Assembly (NCBI GenBank): GCA_011037195.1
Contig: JAAEAF010006799.1
Location: 1 to 64,000, forward strand
Length of the DNA stretch: 64,000 nt
Direction of reading: 5' to 3'
Source: Triatoma infestans
Taxonomy: Eukaryota; Arthropoda; Insecta; Hemiptera; Reduviidae
In this document: piece by piece, positions 1-11,335 of the stretch
Layout: the number at the start of each line of letters is the position of its first letter
How positions within the stretch are numbered: position 1 is the first letter of the stretch
Position numbers and translations under genes: made by a program
Notes under the pieces: model-generated
Seen by the model: the letters and a program-made list of their open reading frames with translations, nothing else
What the model was told of the DNA's origin: nothing
Databases searched by the model: none

Positions 1-254
1 CAAGGTTGTGGCTGGAAGAGCAAGAAATTAGCCTCGATGGTTGGTGCGACCTCGAAGAAGAAGAAGACGAAGAAGGGAAAAAAACGAAAATTGCAAGGGT
101 AGCAGCTTGGCAGGCCTACTGGACATGGAATCTGTTCTGTACGAACAACATGAAGAAGGGGACGATGTGGCAAGCTGGCAAAATACGTATATTTTGGAAT
201 CATGTGTGTTTGTACACATGGTTAGTTAAAATAAATAAAAAAACCAGATGGTGA
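1..254. other. Unrecognised GC-richer segment with overlapping short ORFs
   Basis: The first 250 bases are less AT-rich than what follows and stay open in more than one frame. One reading has an acidic Glu run (near base 55) and another an Arg run. I recognise no domain and see no splice pair, so this may be the edge of an exon or of a repeat cut by the window border. Confidence 0.2.
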
Positions 255-328
255 GTAAAAAATACGAATTGGGTTCTTCTTTTGTGTGTTTGGTGTACGA
301 GTATTTCTGTTTTGTGTATGTACTCTGT

Positions 329-858
329 AGGGTTGCCAGGTGAAAAATGTAAATATATATGATTAAGATTTCAAAAATATGTCATTTAGGAAACACTAAC
401 ACATTTTTTTGAAAACTTTATTAAATAAAAACCAACTTAAATCTTTCAAAATTTGTTAATTTATAACAAAAATAAATGCACATACAGGTGCGGCCTTAAA
501 ATCTTAAATGTCAGTGTTATCTGATTGTCAGTTGGTGTGGAGCACCCTTTAAGGTTTAAGTATTTGTAACCTAAATTTTTAGTTTTGTCATTTTTGACAT
601 TTGGCGAAAGCGGAACCGGCGGAATGCGTTGGCAAAAATCAAGAGATTTCTATCAAGACAGTTGATGGAGCACTCAGCATTCACCACTACTTGTTCACTG
701 AAGATTGTGTGGCGCGAGATGAGGCGCGCTGCTACGAATTATTGTTATCACCGCAGTGATCGGATAAATTTAGACGTATATTTAGAGTTTAATATCATTA
801 TATCAATAAAAAAAAAATATATCAGGGTGATATTAAATATATTAGATATGGCAACCCT
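329..858. repeat. Possible short-TIR element (MITE-like)
   Basis: The segment starts AGGGTTGCCA (329-338) and ends with its reverse complement TGGCAACCCT (849-858). GTACTC occurs just outside both ends (320-325 and 860-865), as an imperfectly placed target duplication might. Inside is AT-rich sequence without recognisable coding. Such termini fit a non-autonomous DNA transposon, perhaps hAT-like, but the inverted repeat is only about ten bases. Confidence 0.35.
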
Positions 859-984
859 CGTACTCGGAGAAGTTGAATGGTAGATGGAATTGTGTGTAAC
901 TTAGTGGTTTGAAATAAAGGATATTGGAAGTTGTAGCCTTAGAGTGGTTTTTATGGTAGACTAATTAGGATTATTAGCGAGTAT

Positions 985-1834
985 ACAGGGTGTCCCAAGG
1001 TATATGGATACGACTTTTTCTCGGAAACTAAGACAGCTAGAAAAAATACTAACACATACGTGTACCCGTTAGTTTTTTGTTAGAAAACCAAATTTAATTT
1101 GTAAATTTGTTTTGGTGCTTCGAGAAGCGAGATACGGGCACAAACTTCATTTTTTCAAATGGGGAGGTGTGGTTGTTATTTAAGAAATAGATTCCTCATT
1201 TTTTTTAAGAAAAATTTACCATAACTATTTTTTTCTGTGAGTAATATTTATTTTAGAAGTTATGAATAAAAACATGATATTATAACAGTTTTTTGATTGA
1301 ATAAGAACTTTCAAAATGATATTATAACGGTTTTTTGATTGAATACGAAGAAAAGTACTATTTTATTATAAATTTTACTCCTCATTAATTACAGTTCTTG
1401 CTCAACTAGCCTCCACCATTAGAATAGTGGAGGCCAGTTCGAGCAATATCTGTAATTAAATGCAGGAGTAAATTTATAACAAAATAGTACTTTTCTTCTT
1501 ATTCAATAAAAAAAACGTTATATCATTTTGAAATTTCTTATAAGAATCATGTTTTCATTTCTAACTTGTAAAATATCACTCACAGAAAAAAACCGTTTAA
1601 GTAAATTTTTCTTACAAAAAATAGAGGAATCTACTTCTTAAATAAAAACCACACCTCCCCACTTGAAAAAATGAAGTTTGTGCCTGTATCACGCTTCTGG
1701 AAGCGGCAAAACAAATTTGCAAATTAAATTTGGTTTTCTAACAAAAAACTACTGGGACACGTATTTTTTGGTTTCTTCTAGCTATCTCAGTTTCAGAGAA
1801 AAAGTCGTAATCCATATACCTTGGGACACCCTGT
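985..1834. repeat. Large palindromic (foldback) element
   Basis: The left end (ACAGGGTGTCCCAAGG at 985) recurs reverse-complemented at the right end (to 1834), and similarity continues inward on both sides. The axis is near 1415, where two CTCC/GGAG-containing halves meet in a small hairpin. Each arm is about 420 bases with scattered differences, so this is an old inverted repeat rather than a fresh foldback. I find no coding capacity. The flanks (GTATAC left, CTGTATAC right) share GTATAC but not adjacent to the ends. A non-autonomous DNA transposon with very long TIRs is the likeliest reading. Confidence 0.75.
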
Positions 1835-3490
1835 CTGTATACGCCCACCGGGAGCAGTAGCAATAAAAAATTGAAAAACACATTTAGTTAATATAATAAA
1901 TGGCAGTACAAGAAAATCATGCATATTTCACACCGGATTTTTTTCTTAGGAATTTTCTTAGGAACAATTATATAATAATATTCGCCAAAAACATTTATTT
2001 TTTAACTGTAAACACGTCAATAAGTCCGGTAATAAAACAAATTTCGAAAAATTTGGCAAAAAACTCGCAATTACTTCCTTACAATGTAATTTCATCAATT
2101 TAAGAAAAAAGTTCACACAGGAATTGCGATGCCAAAAATAGGTAATGTAAAACTGGTGATTGAATATTATAGAATGAAAATAATTCTTTATTTTTTTTTT
2201 CAGTAATAAAAAACGAAATAGAAATGAACAAATTTTACTTTTAAGGCCAACAATTTTAAATACAGCTGTGAGGGAACAAAAGCGGCATTTCTTTGAAGAT
2301 TTAAGTTCCTAAATTTCAACATATAATAATAATTAAAACGAGGATATTGTTCGTTCATTTTTTACTCTTTTTTTTCACTTGGGGAAAAAATAATTTCATA
2401 CTATACATTCATTAAAAATATAAACAAAATAATTTTTGTTTAAACTGAGTTAAATACCACATATGATTTAACATTGGAATATCATGATTGAATATTATGT
2501 AATAACAAATTCCCTAATTACTTTATTAAATTTGGTACACTAACTTTAAATATATAGTGCACTTTTGTAAATAATTTTTCCTAGAAATTCATTTGGAGGG
2601 GGCGCAAAAAACGTAATTTCGTAAATGAATATATTTATACTTTACGAAGCGGTAATTATCGTATATTTTTTGGGGGGGTCATATGCTTAATGTATATATA
2701 TGAATAAATAGGGACATTATTTGATTTTTATCTCAAATAAAACGTAAGATGGACGCCTGTTTTACTATACTCAATTATGTTTTTTTTTTTAAAAAAAGTA
2801 AAAATGTCACACATGAACGATACAAACATAACTGAATTATAGCAAAATGAATTAACTCAGCTTCATGAACAACGGGAAATTGGTCATGGGGACATAATTG
2901 ATTGAAAATAAAACTAATTGCAAAAAATTAACATTTTGCAGCCAAAGTAAATGTAAAAATACATTTAAATAAAAAAAAAAACAATGGACTATTAGTGGTT
3001 AAATAAAATCGAGTTTTCTTAATTTACAAAATTTCCATGAAAGTTTAAATAAGTAAGTTAAAAGCACCAAGACTGGATAAAAAAAAAAATTAATAAAATA
3101 AAAAAATATATAAATTAATAGCAATTGATAATTTATCAACAATTAATACCAAAAGTAAAACAAAATTTGTAGGTATAAACATAATAAATTGACTTACCAC
3201 CGCAATCTTAACCCGCCGAACTCCGAAAGCTGAAAACCTAAACTGTTACCATTTTGCATCCCCACTTTTATAATTCTCAAAACTACGCAATACACCCTCT
3301 CCCTTTTTCTCTTTTTTTTTTTTTACTGCCAGCCATAACGCTTAATGACTATTTAAAAAAAGAAAGAAGCCCTTTTTTAATCCCTTAGGATCTGTGCTTT
3401 AAATTTTTGTGTAATTATTCATTAGAATTATGTTGAATTTAAAAGAAAATGAAATATTGAGCCAGTTATAAGTAATTTTCTTTTATACTA
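1835..3490. other. AT-rich stretch, no gene seen
   Basis: Long A and T runs, no ORF with recognisable content. A short piece around 2515-2620 (a phrase like AAATTTGGTACACTAACT) resembles the interior of the Helentron-like family described elsewhere in this window, too degraded to delimit. The tail phrase TTTCACACCGGATTTTTT near 1927 may be another scrap of its 3' end. Confidence 0.4.
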
Positions 3491-3580
3491 TTGCCTTGCG
3501 ATTTTATGTGTCATTTTTGCGCAGAGGCCATGCTAATAATCTCCTCTGTATCGTTCCATATGTGCCGCCCAAGCGAGTAC
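3491..3580 (-). pseudogene. U6 spliceosomal snRNA pseudogene
   Basis: Read on the minus strand the segment follows U6 snRNA from the 5' end (a GTACTCGCTTGGGCGGCACA form of the conserved start) through the GGAACGATACAGAG block, the AGCATGGCC block and the GCGCAAAAATGACAC block to the AAAATCGCAAGGC 3' part. About nine bases between the 5' stem-loop and GGAACGATAC are missing and several conserved bases differ, including the ACAGAGA neighbourhood. A working U6 needs these positions, so this is a retroposed or decayed copy. No convincing external Pol III promoter is visible in the AT-rich flank. Confidence 0.8.
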
Positions 3581-5430
3581 AATCAAAATTTAATTATATT
3601 AGTGTTTTATTTCACAAAATTTTATTATTATTATTTATTTTTTTTCTACTTTTATATCCTTGATCCTAGACGGAGGAAATTGCATGTATGACAGATTTTC
3701 GAAATACATTTCTCGTAGGTTATACATTGTTATAATGAAAAAACGAAGAGGTTAATATTTTGTGTAATTGTTGTTTGCAGACACGATGTTTGAATTTTAA
3801 TTATGAAATCAAATTATAAAAATAAAGGGATTGAAGGTTAATAGAACCACGTTATTATATTTGAGATTTGCTCATGTTATGACTGTAATGGCTAAAGAAT
3901 AGATAAAGAATTCGAAAAAAGGCTAGCATATGTGAAAATTTAGGCGAAAAAACAAATTGACTCAATGTAAACAATTTTTCACAACAATGCTAAAGAAGCT
4001 TCCGTGATGGTTAGGGATGAATCTAAAGATCAGAAGAAGACGATATTGGCCAAATTAAATCCTGCCAGCAGAGATTGAAAAAGGAAATTAGCTGTAGCAT
4101 CAATACGGACTTAATAGTCGCTTGGAGAAATATTCAAGGGCAACTTCCTTCAGTGTCAGATTTCAGTGATTCTTGGCTGTTCTATACAGACGCCAAACGT
4201 GGGCTATAATCAAAATCAAAAAAGCCGGACCGGTGACTAGATGATGTTTGAAAAACTTCAAGATGATCTTGAAAACACAGGCAAGTGGAGGTGAAACTCT
4301 GATCATTTAGTCAGAATGAGGTATCAGCTTTGGGCTAAGCTTTGAATGAATAGATAATCAGAAACAGACAGAGAAGAAATACATTCAAGAGACCAGTACT
4401 CAATTCAAGGAGAGATGAGATACCTAAGGTGGGTGATGCTTGGGGTAGACTGTCCGGATATAAGCATTTTTAAAGCATTATGCAATGATGATGAAAGTTA
4501 CAGCGGGAAAAATAATTCGCAACTCCACATGCGACTGTTTTAAGAATTATTAACGCTTTAAGTTTATGAAAATATGTATTTTTCTTTTACAATTTTACTG
4601 ATTATTGAAGTTATGTAAGCTACTGACAACTTTCTAATGGAGAAGCTCTTTCATATCCTTTGTGGTGTAACAATATCACTTTATTCTAATTTCGTTTAAG
4701 TTCCACCACAGGATTCGTCAATCAAATTTCAGTCGTGAAAAAAATGTATCAATTTGAAACATTTCCACAAGAAAAGTTCATTTAAGGGGAAGGGTATTAT
4801 TATTGTTATGTTACAATTTCTGCCACGATTGACCATAATTAATAAAAGTTAAATTCATTAATTTGTTCCCATACTAGATCATACTAGCAAATTTCACAAA
4901 ATTGTTTAAACCAGGCCAATTTGCCCCATTTAAACTTTTTGTAAGGAACTCTTGATGAAACGTAGGTGCTCCTAAGTAACTCATCCTAAATACTTTTAAG
5001 AACAGAGCATCTAAAAAAAAAAAAATTCAACATTTTCTAACTCCCTCAGGTAACACATTGTACAATCATAACACCTATCTTTCCTCCACGGCATAAAATT
5101 AAGAAATTTTAATGTGTATAGATATAGTTGAAACATTTAAATGCAAAAGTTGGGCCAAGAATTATTTTATCATCCATTTATTGGAAGGCACACCTTGCAC
5201 GAACAAAGCAATGATAATGGTGTTAGGTTAATTGATTTTGCGATAGGGAAAAGTAAGACAATTACTAGTACTAAATTTCCCCATAAACAAATACAAAAAA
5301 AAAAAAAAAAAAACCTGGAGTTCTCCGGACGGACTGTCTAAAAAACCAAATTGGTCATGTGCTAGTAGATATTAGGCAAGCTTCTGACGTTTTGGATATG
5401 AGAAGCTATCAGGGGCAGATTGTGATTTTT
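3581..5430. other. Degraded repeat sequence, no gene seen
   Basis: Between 3950 and 4520 the sequence is less AT-rich and stays open for short runs, as an old LINE remnant might, but I cannot place it in a family. Around 4755-4860 a phrase close to AAGTTCATTTAAGGGGA matches the interior of the Helentron-like family. Nothing else is recognisable. Confidence 0.35.
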
Positions 5431-5818
5431 ATCTATCTATCTATCTATCTATCTACCTATCTACCTATCTATCTACCTATCTACCTATCTATCTATCTAT
5501 CCATCTATCTATTTATCTAACTATCTATCTATCAATCTATCTATTTATCTAGCTATCTCTACCTACTATCTATACTATCTATTATCTAATATCTATTAGT
5601 ATACTATCATATCTAACTGATCTATCTATCTATCTTATCTATCTATCTATATATATCTATCTATCTATCCTTCTATCTATCAATCTATCTATTTATCTAG
5701 CTATCTCATCTACCTATCATACTATCTCCCTAGAATCTTATCTATACTACTATCTATCTATTAATATTAGCTATCTATCTACCTATCTATCTATCTATCA
5801 ATCTATCTATTTATCTAA

Positions 5819-5855
<37 letters not shown>

Positions 5856-5932
5856 CATCTATCCATCTATCTATCTATCTACCTATCTATCTATCTATCT
5901 ATCTATGTAACTAACTATCTATCTATCTATCT
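5431..5932. repeat. CTAT/GATA tetranucleotide microsatellite
   Basis: About 500 bases of CTAT units with interspersed CTAC, CCAT, TTAT and CAAT variants. The middle (5560-5760) is the most disordered. No flanking target duplication was noticed. Confidence 0.97.
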
Positions 5933-6253
5933 GGTCATATTCTTGTTCGTATAAAGTATAGAAAGTGCATATCAATATTTAAACAAAAAAAGTCGGAGGT
6001 AAAGTAACAAAATGGAATGTGGATAAGCTATAGGTGATGAAAACTGCAGAAAGCAATATGAAGAAGAAGTAACAAAGAACCTACAAAACCCAATTAGCTG
6101 CCAGGGAAATGAAATTAACCAGCAGTGGAGTACAATTAAAGAGACTACAAAGCAATTGAAGGTACCGCAAAAAGAAAACGCAAAAGAATGATTGGTATGA
6201 TGAGGAGTGTAGAATAAACAAGTAGAAGAGAGAAATAAAGCGAGAATAAATAT

Positions 6254-6387
6254 TGTTGTGGTTGGTTCCGCAGAGATATTTGAAAAGCGTCAGAGATATT
6301 TTCTGTGATAGGCTGCTTCTTTTTGTGGTCGTCTGATCATATCTGTAACCACAAAAAGAAGCAGCCTATCACAGAAAATATCTCTGA
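6254..6387 (-). mobile_element. Palindromic retroposon, copy 1 (134 bp)
   Basis: Two perfect 38-base inverted arms (outer end CAGAGATATTTTCTGTG) enclose a short loop. On the minus strand the second arm is followed by a unique tail ending CTGCGGAACCAACCACAACA. The insert is bracketed by the direct repeat AGAATAAATAT (6243-6253 and 6388-6398), so the ends are exact. It sits in the RTE LINE remnant. No coding capacity. The variable-length target duplication and one-sided tail point to retroposition rather than cut-and-paste. Confidence 0.85.
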
Positions 6388-6591
6388 AGAATAAATATGT
6401 TAAACAGAAATACTAGATCAAGTTTGAAGAGTATAATAAGCTCTCTCGGTTGAAGAAAAGAATATTCGAGAAGTTAAAGAAAATGGAAGAAGATGGAGCG
6501 AACAGGCGAATTAAAGAATTTTATATAGAAGAAAAAGGGAACGAGAAGGTTTTCAACCAAATATAGATTTCTGTCAAAGGAAAAGATGATA

Positions 6592-6839
6592 TTTGTTGTG
6601 GTGGTGGTTCCGCAGAGCTGGAAAGCATCAGAGACATTTTCCGTGGTAGCCTGCTTCATTTTGTGGTCATCGACCGTTCGGGCGTTCGCCCATCTTCAGG
6701 ATGCGTTTTTCAGACAGTGTGACAACACAGACTCGCACAGAGTAACTTAGTTTCACACTAACTCTCCTGAAGATTGGCGAACGCCCGAAACCGGTCGATG
6801 ACCACAAAATGAAGCAGGCTACCACGGAATGTCTCTGAT
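6592..6839 (-). mobile_element. Palindromic retroposon, copy 2 (248 bp)
   Basis: It has the same outer arms as copy 1 (ATCAGAGACATTCCGTGG at its minus-strand 5' end) and the same 3' tail (CTGCGGAACCACCACCACAACA). Longer arms also contain GGTCATCGACCGG-type and GGGCGTTCGCCC hairpins. The target duplication is GAAAAGATGATA (6580-6591 and 6840-6851). A motif CTGAAGA, a short GC stem, then GAAA appears in the arms and resembles part of a hammerhead core, with one extra base before the stem. Confidence 0.85.
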
Positions 6840-8150
6840 GAAAAGATGATAGTTTGATAGGTGGAAGTAAGGAAAAGATGGGCAAGATGGGTTATTAAGG
6901 AATCTCATGTAGCTGCTGGGCGTTTCTCTGAGGAATTAAATGAAAATTATGTGGAGTATCCGGAAAGAGAGGAAACTGAGGAATTATTGGAAACCTAAAA
7001 AATAATAAGGCACCTGTTGATGATGGAATAGTTGCTGAAATGATAAAACTAGATGGAGAGTTGTTTTGGGAAAGAATATTTCTATTAATAACAAATATTT
7101 GGGAAAAGGAATCAATGCCGGATGAATGGTCCATCTCAATTATTTTTCCCCTTTCTTCCTTTAAAAAAGGGGATAGAACATTGTGCGAAAATTATAGAGG
7201 CATAGGATTTCACCCAATGTTTATAAACTTATGGCTAAGCTAGTAGCAAAGCGGCTGACGCAATAATCCGATTATACTCTAGGTGATTAACAGGCGGTTT
7301 TCCCTGTATAATGGAGTAGATCAGGGATTGATTAAGTAGACGAGATATGAAGACACTATTATAATATAACTATAAGTTTACACTGACTGCACTGGACTGT
7401 AATGATTTAAGAGAATAAAGGAGTAGAGTAGAGTTATGACACGATGCGATGTATGTTGAAACTGATAGATTGATGTCTAGATCTCTCGCTAGCTATATAC
7501 AGGTTCTCCCCACTCTAGCCTGCTTAAGTGAGAGAGTACGAGAGAGAGTCTGTTTTCTCTCGGTCGGGCTTGGCGATCAACAATAGATCCTACTTTTGCA
7601 ATGAGGATGATGCATGAAAAGTATTACGGGTATAATATAGACTTGCATCACCTGTTTTTTGATTTTAAACAACCCTATGACAGCTTGTTTAGAAGCAAAA
7701 TTTTTAATATTTTGCAAGAGTTCGGTATTCCCTAATTTAATCAGTTTGGTGAGAATATGTCTGAGTGTTCGGGAGAGAAAAATCCTAAGAAGAATACGAG
7801 AACGGGAGAATGGGTCCCAAATACGAGAGCGGGATTTGGAAAATTAGGAAAAATTCTGAAATCAGTGCATTGTCTGCTGCTCCAATCCTAGCAGCAGAAA
7901 TAACTGGAAAAAGATTAGACTGGCTAGGTCATGTCGATAGAATAGACGAAAGCAGGAGTGTAAGGAAGTTATATGAAGGGGCAAAATTGCTGAGAAAGGT
8001 AGAAGAATGATAGGGTGACTAAGAAAAAGATGGATAGATGAAAACTTGGAGTAAAAAGATTAAAAGCGAAAGATAGTAGTGAGTGGGGTAAAATTTCTGA
8101 GGAAGCCAGTGCCCTTCAAGGGCTGTAGCGTTTAAAAATTAAATAAATAA

Positions 8151-8536
8151 AAAATTAACCAATTCTTATACTGCTATATTCTGTCCTATAATGAAAATAT
8201 TTTTCTTGTAAATTCTAACTGACTTCCAAAATTCTTTGGCTTCTTCCGCATATTTTATTTGTTCTATACATTTTCACGAAATTCTACTTTTCTTTTTTTT
8301 TTGTTAATTTATATTTTTTATTTGCTTGAAATAATCCAATCTCACTCTTTCATTTCTAGTTTTCCTAAATAAATTCAATAGTTTGAAAGCTCTCTCTCTA
8401 AATCCTTATATTGCCAATCACACCAAAATTCGTTTCCTATATTCCTGTTATATGGGGGAGCTAAGATACATATTGGCATATGTCAAAATTTGAAAGTTTT
8501 GACTTAATTTAATATTCATTTTCCTTAAGAGTCTAA
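8151..8536. other. No feature seen
   Basis: AT-rich sequence between the RTE remnant and the first Harbinger TIR. Short ORFs only, none recognised. Confidence 0.4.
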
Positions 8537-9650
8537 GCGGCCCCTACACGGTCAATTATATTGTCAATATTGGTATTGACAATATAACCATCAATACTCG
8601 TGATAACCGGTCTCAATACTTCATTACCTTACCTTACACGATCAATATTATTGTCAATAAATTTGCTCTTACTACTTCTACTACTAGGAGAGTGAATCTA
8701 CTTGGTTTTACTCTATTTTTTCCCCTTCCAATAAAAGAATAATCGTACAAAAGCTTGCTCGTCAAGTGTAACGCAAACACTAGATGAAAGAATGGTTGAA
8801 AAGATAGATGAATATTCTCATTAGTCCTTTTAAAGGAAATTAGCGTAAGAAGATAGATGAATATTCTCATTAATACTTTTGAAGGAAAATTAGCGTCTGC
8901 GATGTTGAAGATTTCAAGAACTACTTTCGAATGGATGAACCCACCTTTAACAAACTGTTACAAATGGTTGAACCATTTTTGAAAAGACAGGACAGAAATA
9001 TGTGAGAAAGTATAAGTGTTAGGGAAAGATTAGCCTTAACCCTGAGGTACTTGGCCACAGGAAGAAATTTAGAAGACGAAGTTTTCTGTCATAATGTCCC
9101 GAACAACAATCAGCAAACCTGTGAAACCTTTATATATGTCCTACAAGACTTTGAAAACATTACAATTACCTTTTAAAAAATGTATGATTGAAGTTTTATT
9201 TTAATACAAAATCTTTCCCAAGAACTTCCAGTTTTGAACTGAACTGTAATGAAAGGACAATTTAATTGACTATATGAAATGTATGTTAATCAGAAAAATA
9301 AGATTAAAAAATTACAATCATCTTTAAAAAATGCATAATTGAAGTTTTATTTAAATACACAAATCTTTCCAAAGTACCTTTGTAAAGTATTGTTGTTGAG
9401 ATTAGTTTCAACGTTGTATAAAACTACTGAACTGAGTATTGATGGAAATATTGGCGCCGCCCCTACACGGTCAATATTATTGTCAATACCCCCTCCAATT
9501 TTCAGTATTGATACACGAAAATCAGAAAATCCGATTTCATCAATAATCTTATCAATACCAACCGTCAATACAAGTTTTTCACCTTACACGATCAATATTA
9601 TTGTCAATACGCTAAGGTATTGTCAATATTATTGGCCGTGTAGAGGCCGC
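8537..9650 (+). mobile_element. PIF/Harbinger transposon relic
   Basis: The inverted ends are GCGGCCCCTACACGG (8537) and the complement of GCGGCCTCTACACGG (ending 9650); flanking TAA/TTA fits the three-base targets of the Harbinger superfamily, though the exact boundary is ambiguous. Between about 8890 and 9170 a transposase piece reads FRMDEPTFNKLL, then VRERLALTLRYLATG, the conserved N-terminal helix-turn-helix block of Harbinger transposases, with an in-frame stop after RQDRNM. The DDE catalytic half is absent. A second, inner copy of the CCCCTACACGGTCAATATT end lies at about 9460-9500, so the right side may be a nested or rearranged end. A roughly 45-base unit is tandemly doubled at about 8800-8895. 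Confidence 0.8.
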
Positions 9651-9964
9651 TTAAGCATTTAGATTTATGGTGAAATAAGGCCATATATCTAGTTGTTGCT
9701 ATGACAGTTTCATCACTTTTTCAGATATAAACAACTCCAATAAACTGTTTATTATCATAGTGAAGTAAGGGGACTTACTCCATTATGGTCTTCAACGAAT
9801 GGAATTAGAACTTGAATTAAAGTGAAGTTGACATAAGCCACTATAATAATTTTTTGGCGGTTGATTGTAATGTCATAATGTCATGAGTCACACTCCCTTC
9901 ACTATATTTCTAAACATCTGATCAAATTTATGAACAACTTGCTGTCCGTCGACAAAACACAAGG

Positions 9965-10576
9965 TGGCTACACACGTAACTGCATACTTGAAGGTATACA
10001 TGCATGGGCCTTTTGCGTAAGTATAATGTGATCCACACGGCTATGTATACTTGAAGAGTGTTAGCAGATGCTTGAAAGATGGAGACGATGGACGAAGACG
10101 ACGCGCTCGCTTTAACTGCTCTTGTTTTAATTTACAAAAGAAAAAGTCAACGAAAAGATCGTTCTTTGTGTTGTAAAGAATGGCTGAAGAAACGAAAAAG
10201 CTATTCACACATTAATTTATTAAGTGTGAATAAATTAATAGTGTTCATTTTCATAAATGTGAATAAATTCTTCCATAATTTCTCTGTGACCCTTCCTAAA
10301 ATCAACCACATAATGACAAAATAATATCGCCTTCATATGGACTCGAAAAGTAAAACAAACGCTTGCTCTAGCGTGCACGAGACTGACACAGAGGTTGCAC
10401 AAGTCTGCTATACACGTTCATGTTTAAACATGAACAAGATAGAGCGCACAAGTATGCAGTATGAAAGTTTAAACATTTTCTGACTTGTGCCAGTTTTTCA
10501 TACAAACGATCAAGAATGCCTGTACAAGCCGACTGCGCATGTATACCGTTCAAGTATGCAGTTACGTATGTAGCCA
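9965..10576 (+). mobile_element. Short Harbinger-like element with N-terminal transposase piece
   Basis: The terminal inverted repeats are about 40 bases long (TGGCTACACACGTAACTGC at 9965 and its near-complement ending 10576). Inside, an 81-residue ORF (10079-10324) begins METMDEDDALAL and continues to EWLKKRKSYSHINLL. That W(L)..R...SH.NLL block is the N-terminal signature of Harbinger transposases, upstream of the FRM block seen in the neighbouring relic. The ORF then runs into non-homologous AT-rich sequence, so the catalytic domain is gone. Its termini differ from those of the 8.5 kb relic, so it is a separate family. Confidence 0.7.
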
Positions 10577-10792
10577 GCTAAATACGTACTACACAGCTGA
10601 CCGATTGTTTATTTGTTAAACATTTTTAAGAAAACCGTTATTATAGCTTCAGACCTGAGTGTCGGGAGCCCGATATATTTTACAATAGAAAAGTTTTTTT
10701 TTCAATCGATTAAAATTGCTTTTATTTAAACATATTTTTTTGATATTAAATTTTTAAAAACACTAATATTTAAAAAATGAAGTGTTGCATAT

Positions 10793-11335
10793 TTACTTTC
10801 TCTTACTCCTCCTAGTGAGAAATATTACGATCGTCCCAGATTTTCGAAATTTGAGTTTTCACTGAAAATGGACGTATCGAGGCCCTTGAGTACGAGAAAA
10901 ATATTTTTGGCGAATGGTCTGTTGTGATTTTATGTGCGTTTTATTAACAAAATATCTCAAAAACGACAAAAAAAACGAAAGAAGAACGCATAACGGATTA
11001 CCATCGTGTCTGACACGAAGATTTTGGCAAACTCCATCACCGGGAAATTGCGAATTCACTGAATGATTTTTTTTCGCAATTTCCTCGAAAACGGTTTTAA
11101 CGATTTTCTTTAAACTTGGAATGCTCACTGGATAGATAAAAACATATCACTTTTATTTCAACCGTTTATCGAATAAAATGATTTTAGAGATTTTTTTTGA
11201 GGGGCGGGCAGTTAGATTTAAATTTAAAGTCCACAAACTTGTCGGTTTTCATTGAACACGTTCCACAAAAGTCCCTACATCGCAATTTTGAAGAAAATGT
11301 ATTAATTGGAGTAAGAGAAATGTGCCAGTTTTCAA
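10793..11335 (+). mobile_element. Helentron-like non-autonomous element, copy A (degraded)
   Basis: It starts TTTACTTTCTCTTACTCC and AGTGAGA, like the better copy at 13781, and keeps interior phrases such as TTTTCGAAATTTGAGTTTTC and CTTGAGTACGAG. It ends with GGAGTAAGAGAAA (11308-11320), the inverted partner of the start, then GTGCCAG in place of the usual 3' hairpin. No coding capacity. Confidence 0.65.

Larger units (their letters stand above)
6040..8150 (+). mobile_element. Broken RTE-clade LINE, ORF2 remnant
   Basis: Pieces of one LINE reverse-transcriptase polyprotein appear in order. A linker with WYDEEC lies near 6190-6240. The RT fingers are at 7040-7215, with IWEKESMPDEW, then KKGDR and NYRGI. 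The polymerase motif A region follows near 7640-7690, with FDFKQ and YDS. The C-terminal tail at 7810-8090 has RLDWLGHVDRID and RKRW. This order and the GHV.R / R.RW tail are typical of RTE-clade elements, which encode endonuclease plus RT and lack RNase H. Frames shift repeatedly, stops are frequent and the YADD-containing part is missing. Two palindromic retroposons (6254-6387 and 6592-6839) are inserted, and about 250 unexplained bases interrupt the RT near 7337-7588. It is dead. Confidence 0.82.

Noticed and set aside
41..229. Possible Arg-rich protein at the left edge
   Set aside because: The Arg run is the shifted reading of a GAA-rich tract; no domain, splice context or family support.
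3541..3580. Functional U6 gene
   Set aside because: The deletion between the 5' stem and GGAACGATAC and changes in conserved positions rule out function.
5431..5932. Possible CRISPR-like or satellite array because of regular repetition
   Set aside because: The unit is a four-base CTAT microsatellite with variants, with no spacer-repeat alternation.
10793..11335. Classical Helitron with TC start and CTRR end
   Set aside because: The ends do not show TC or CTRR; subterminal inverted repeats and the 3' hairpin fit the Helentron branch better.
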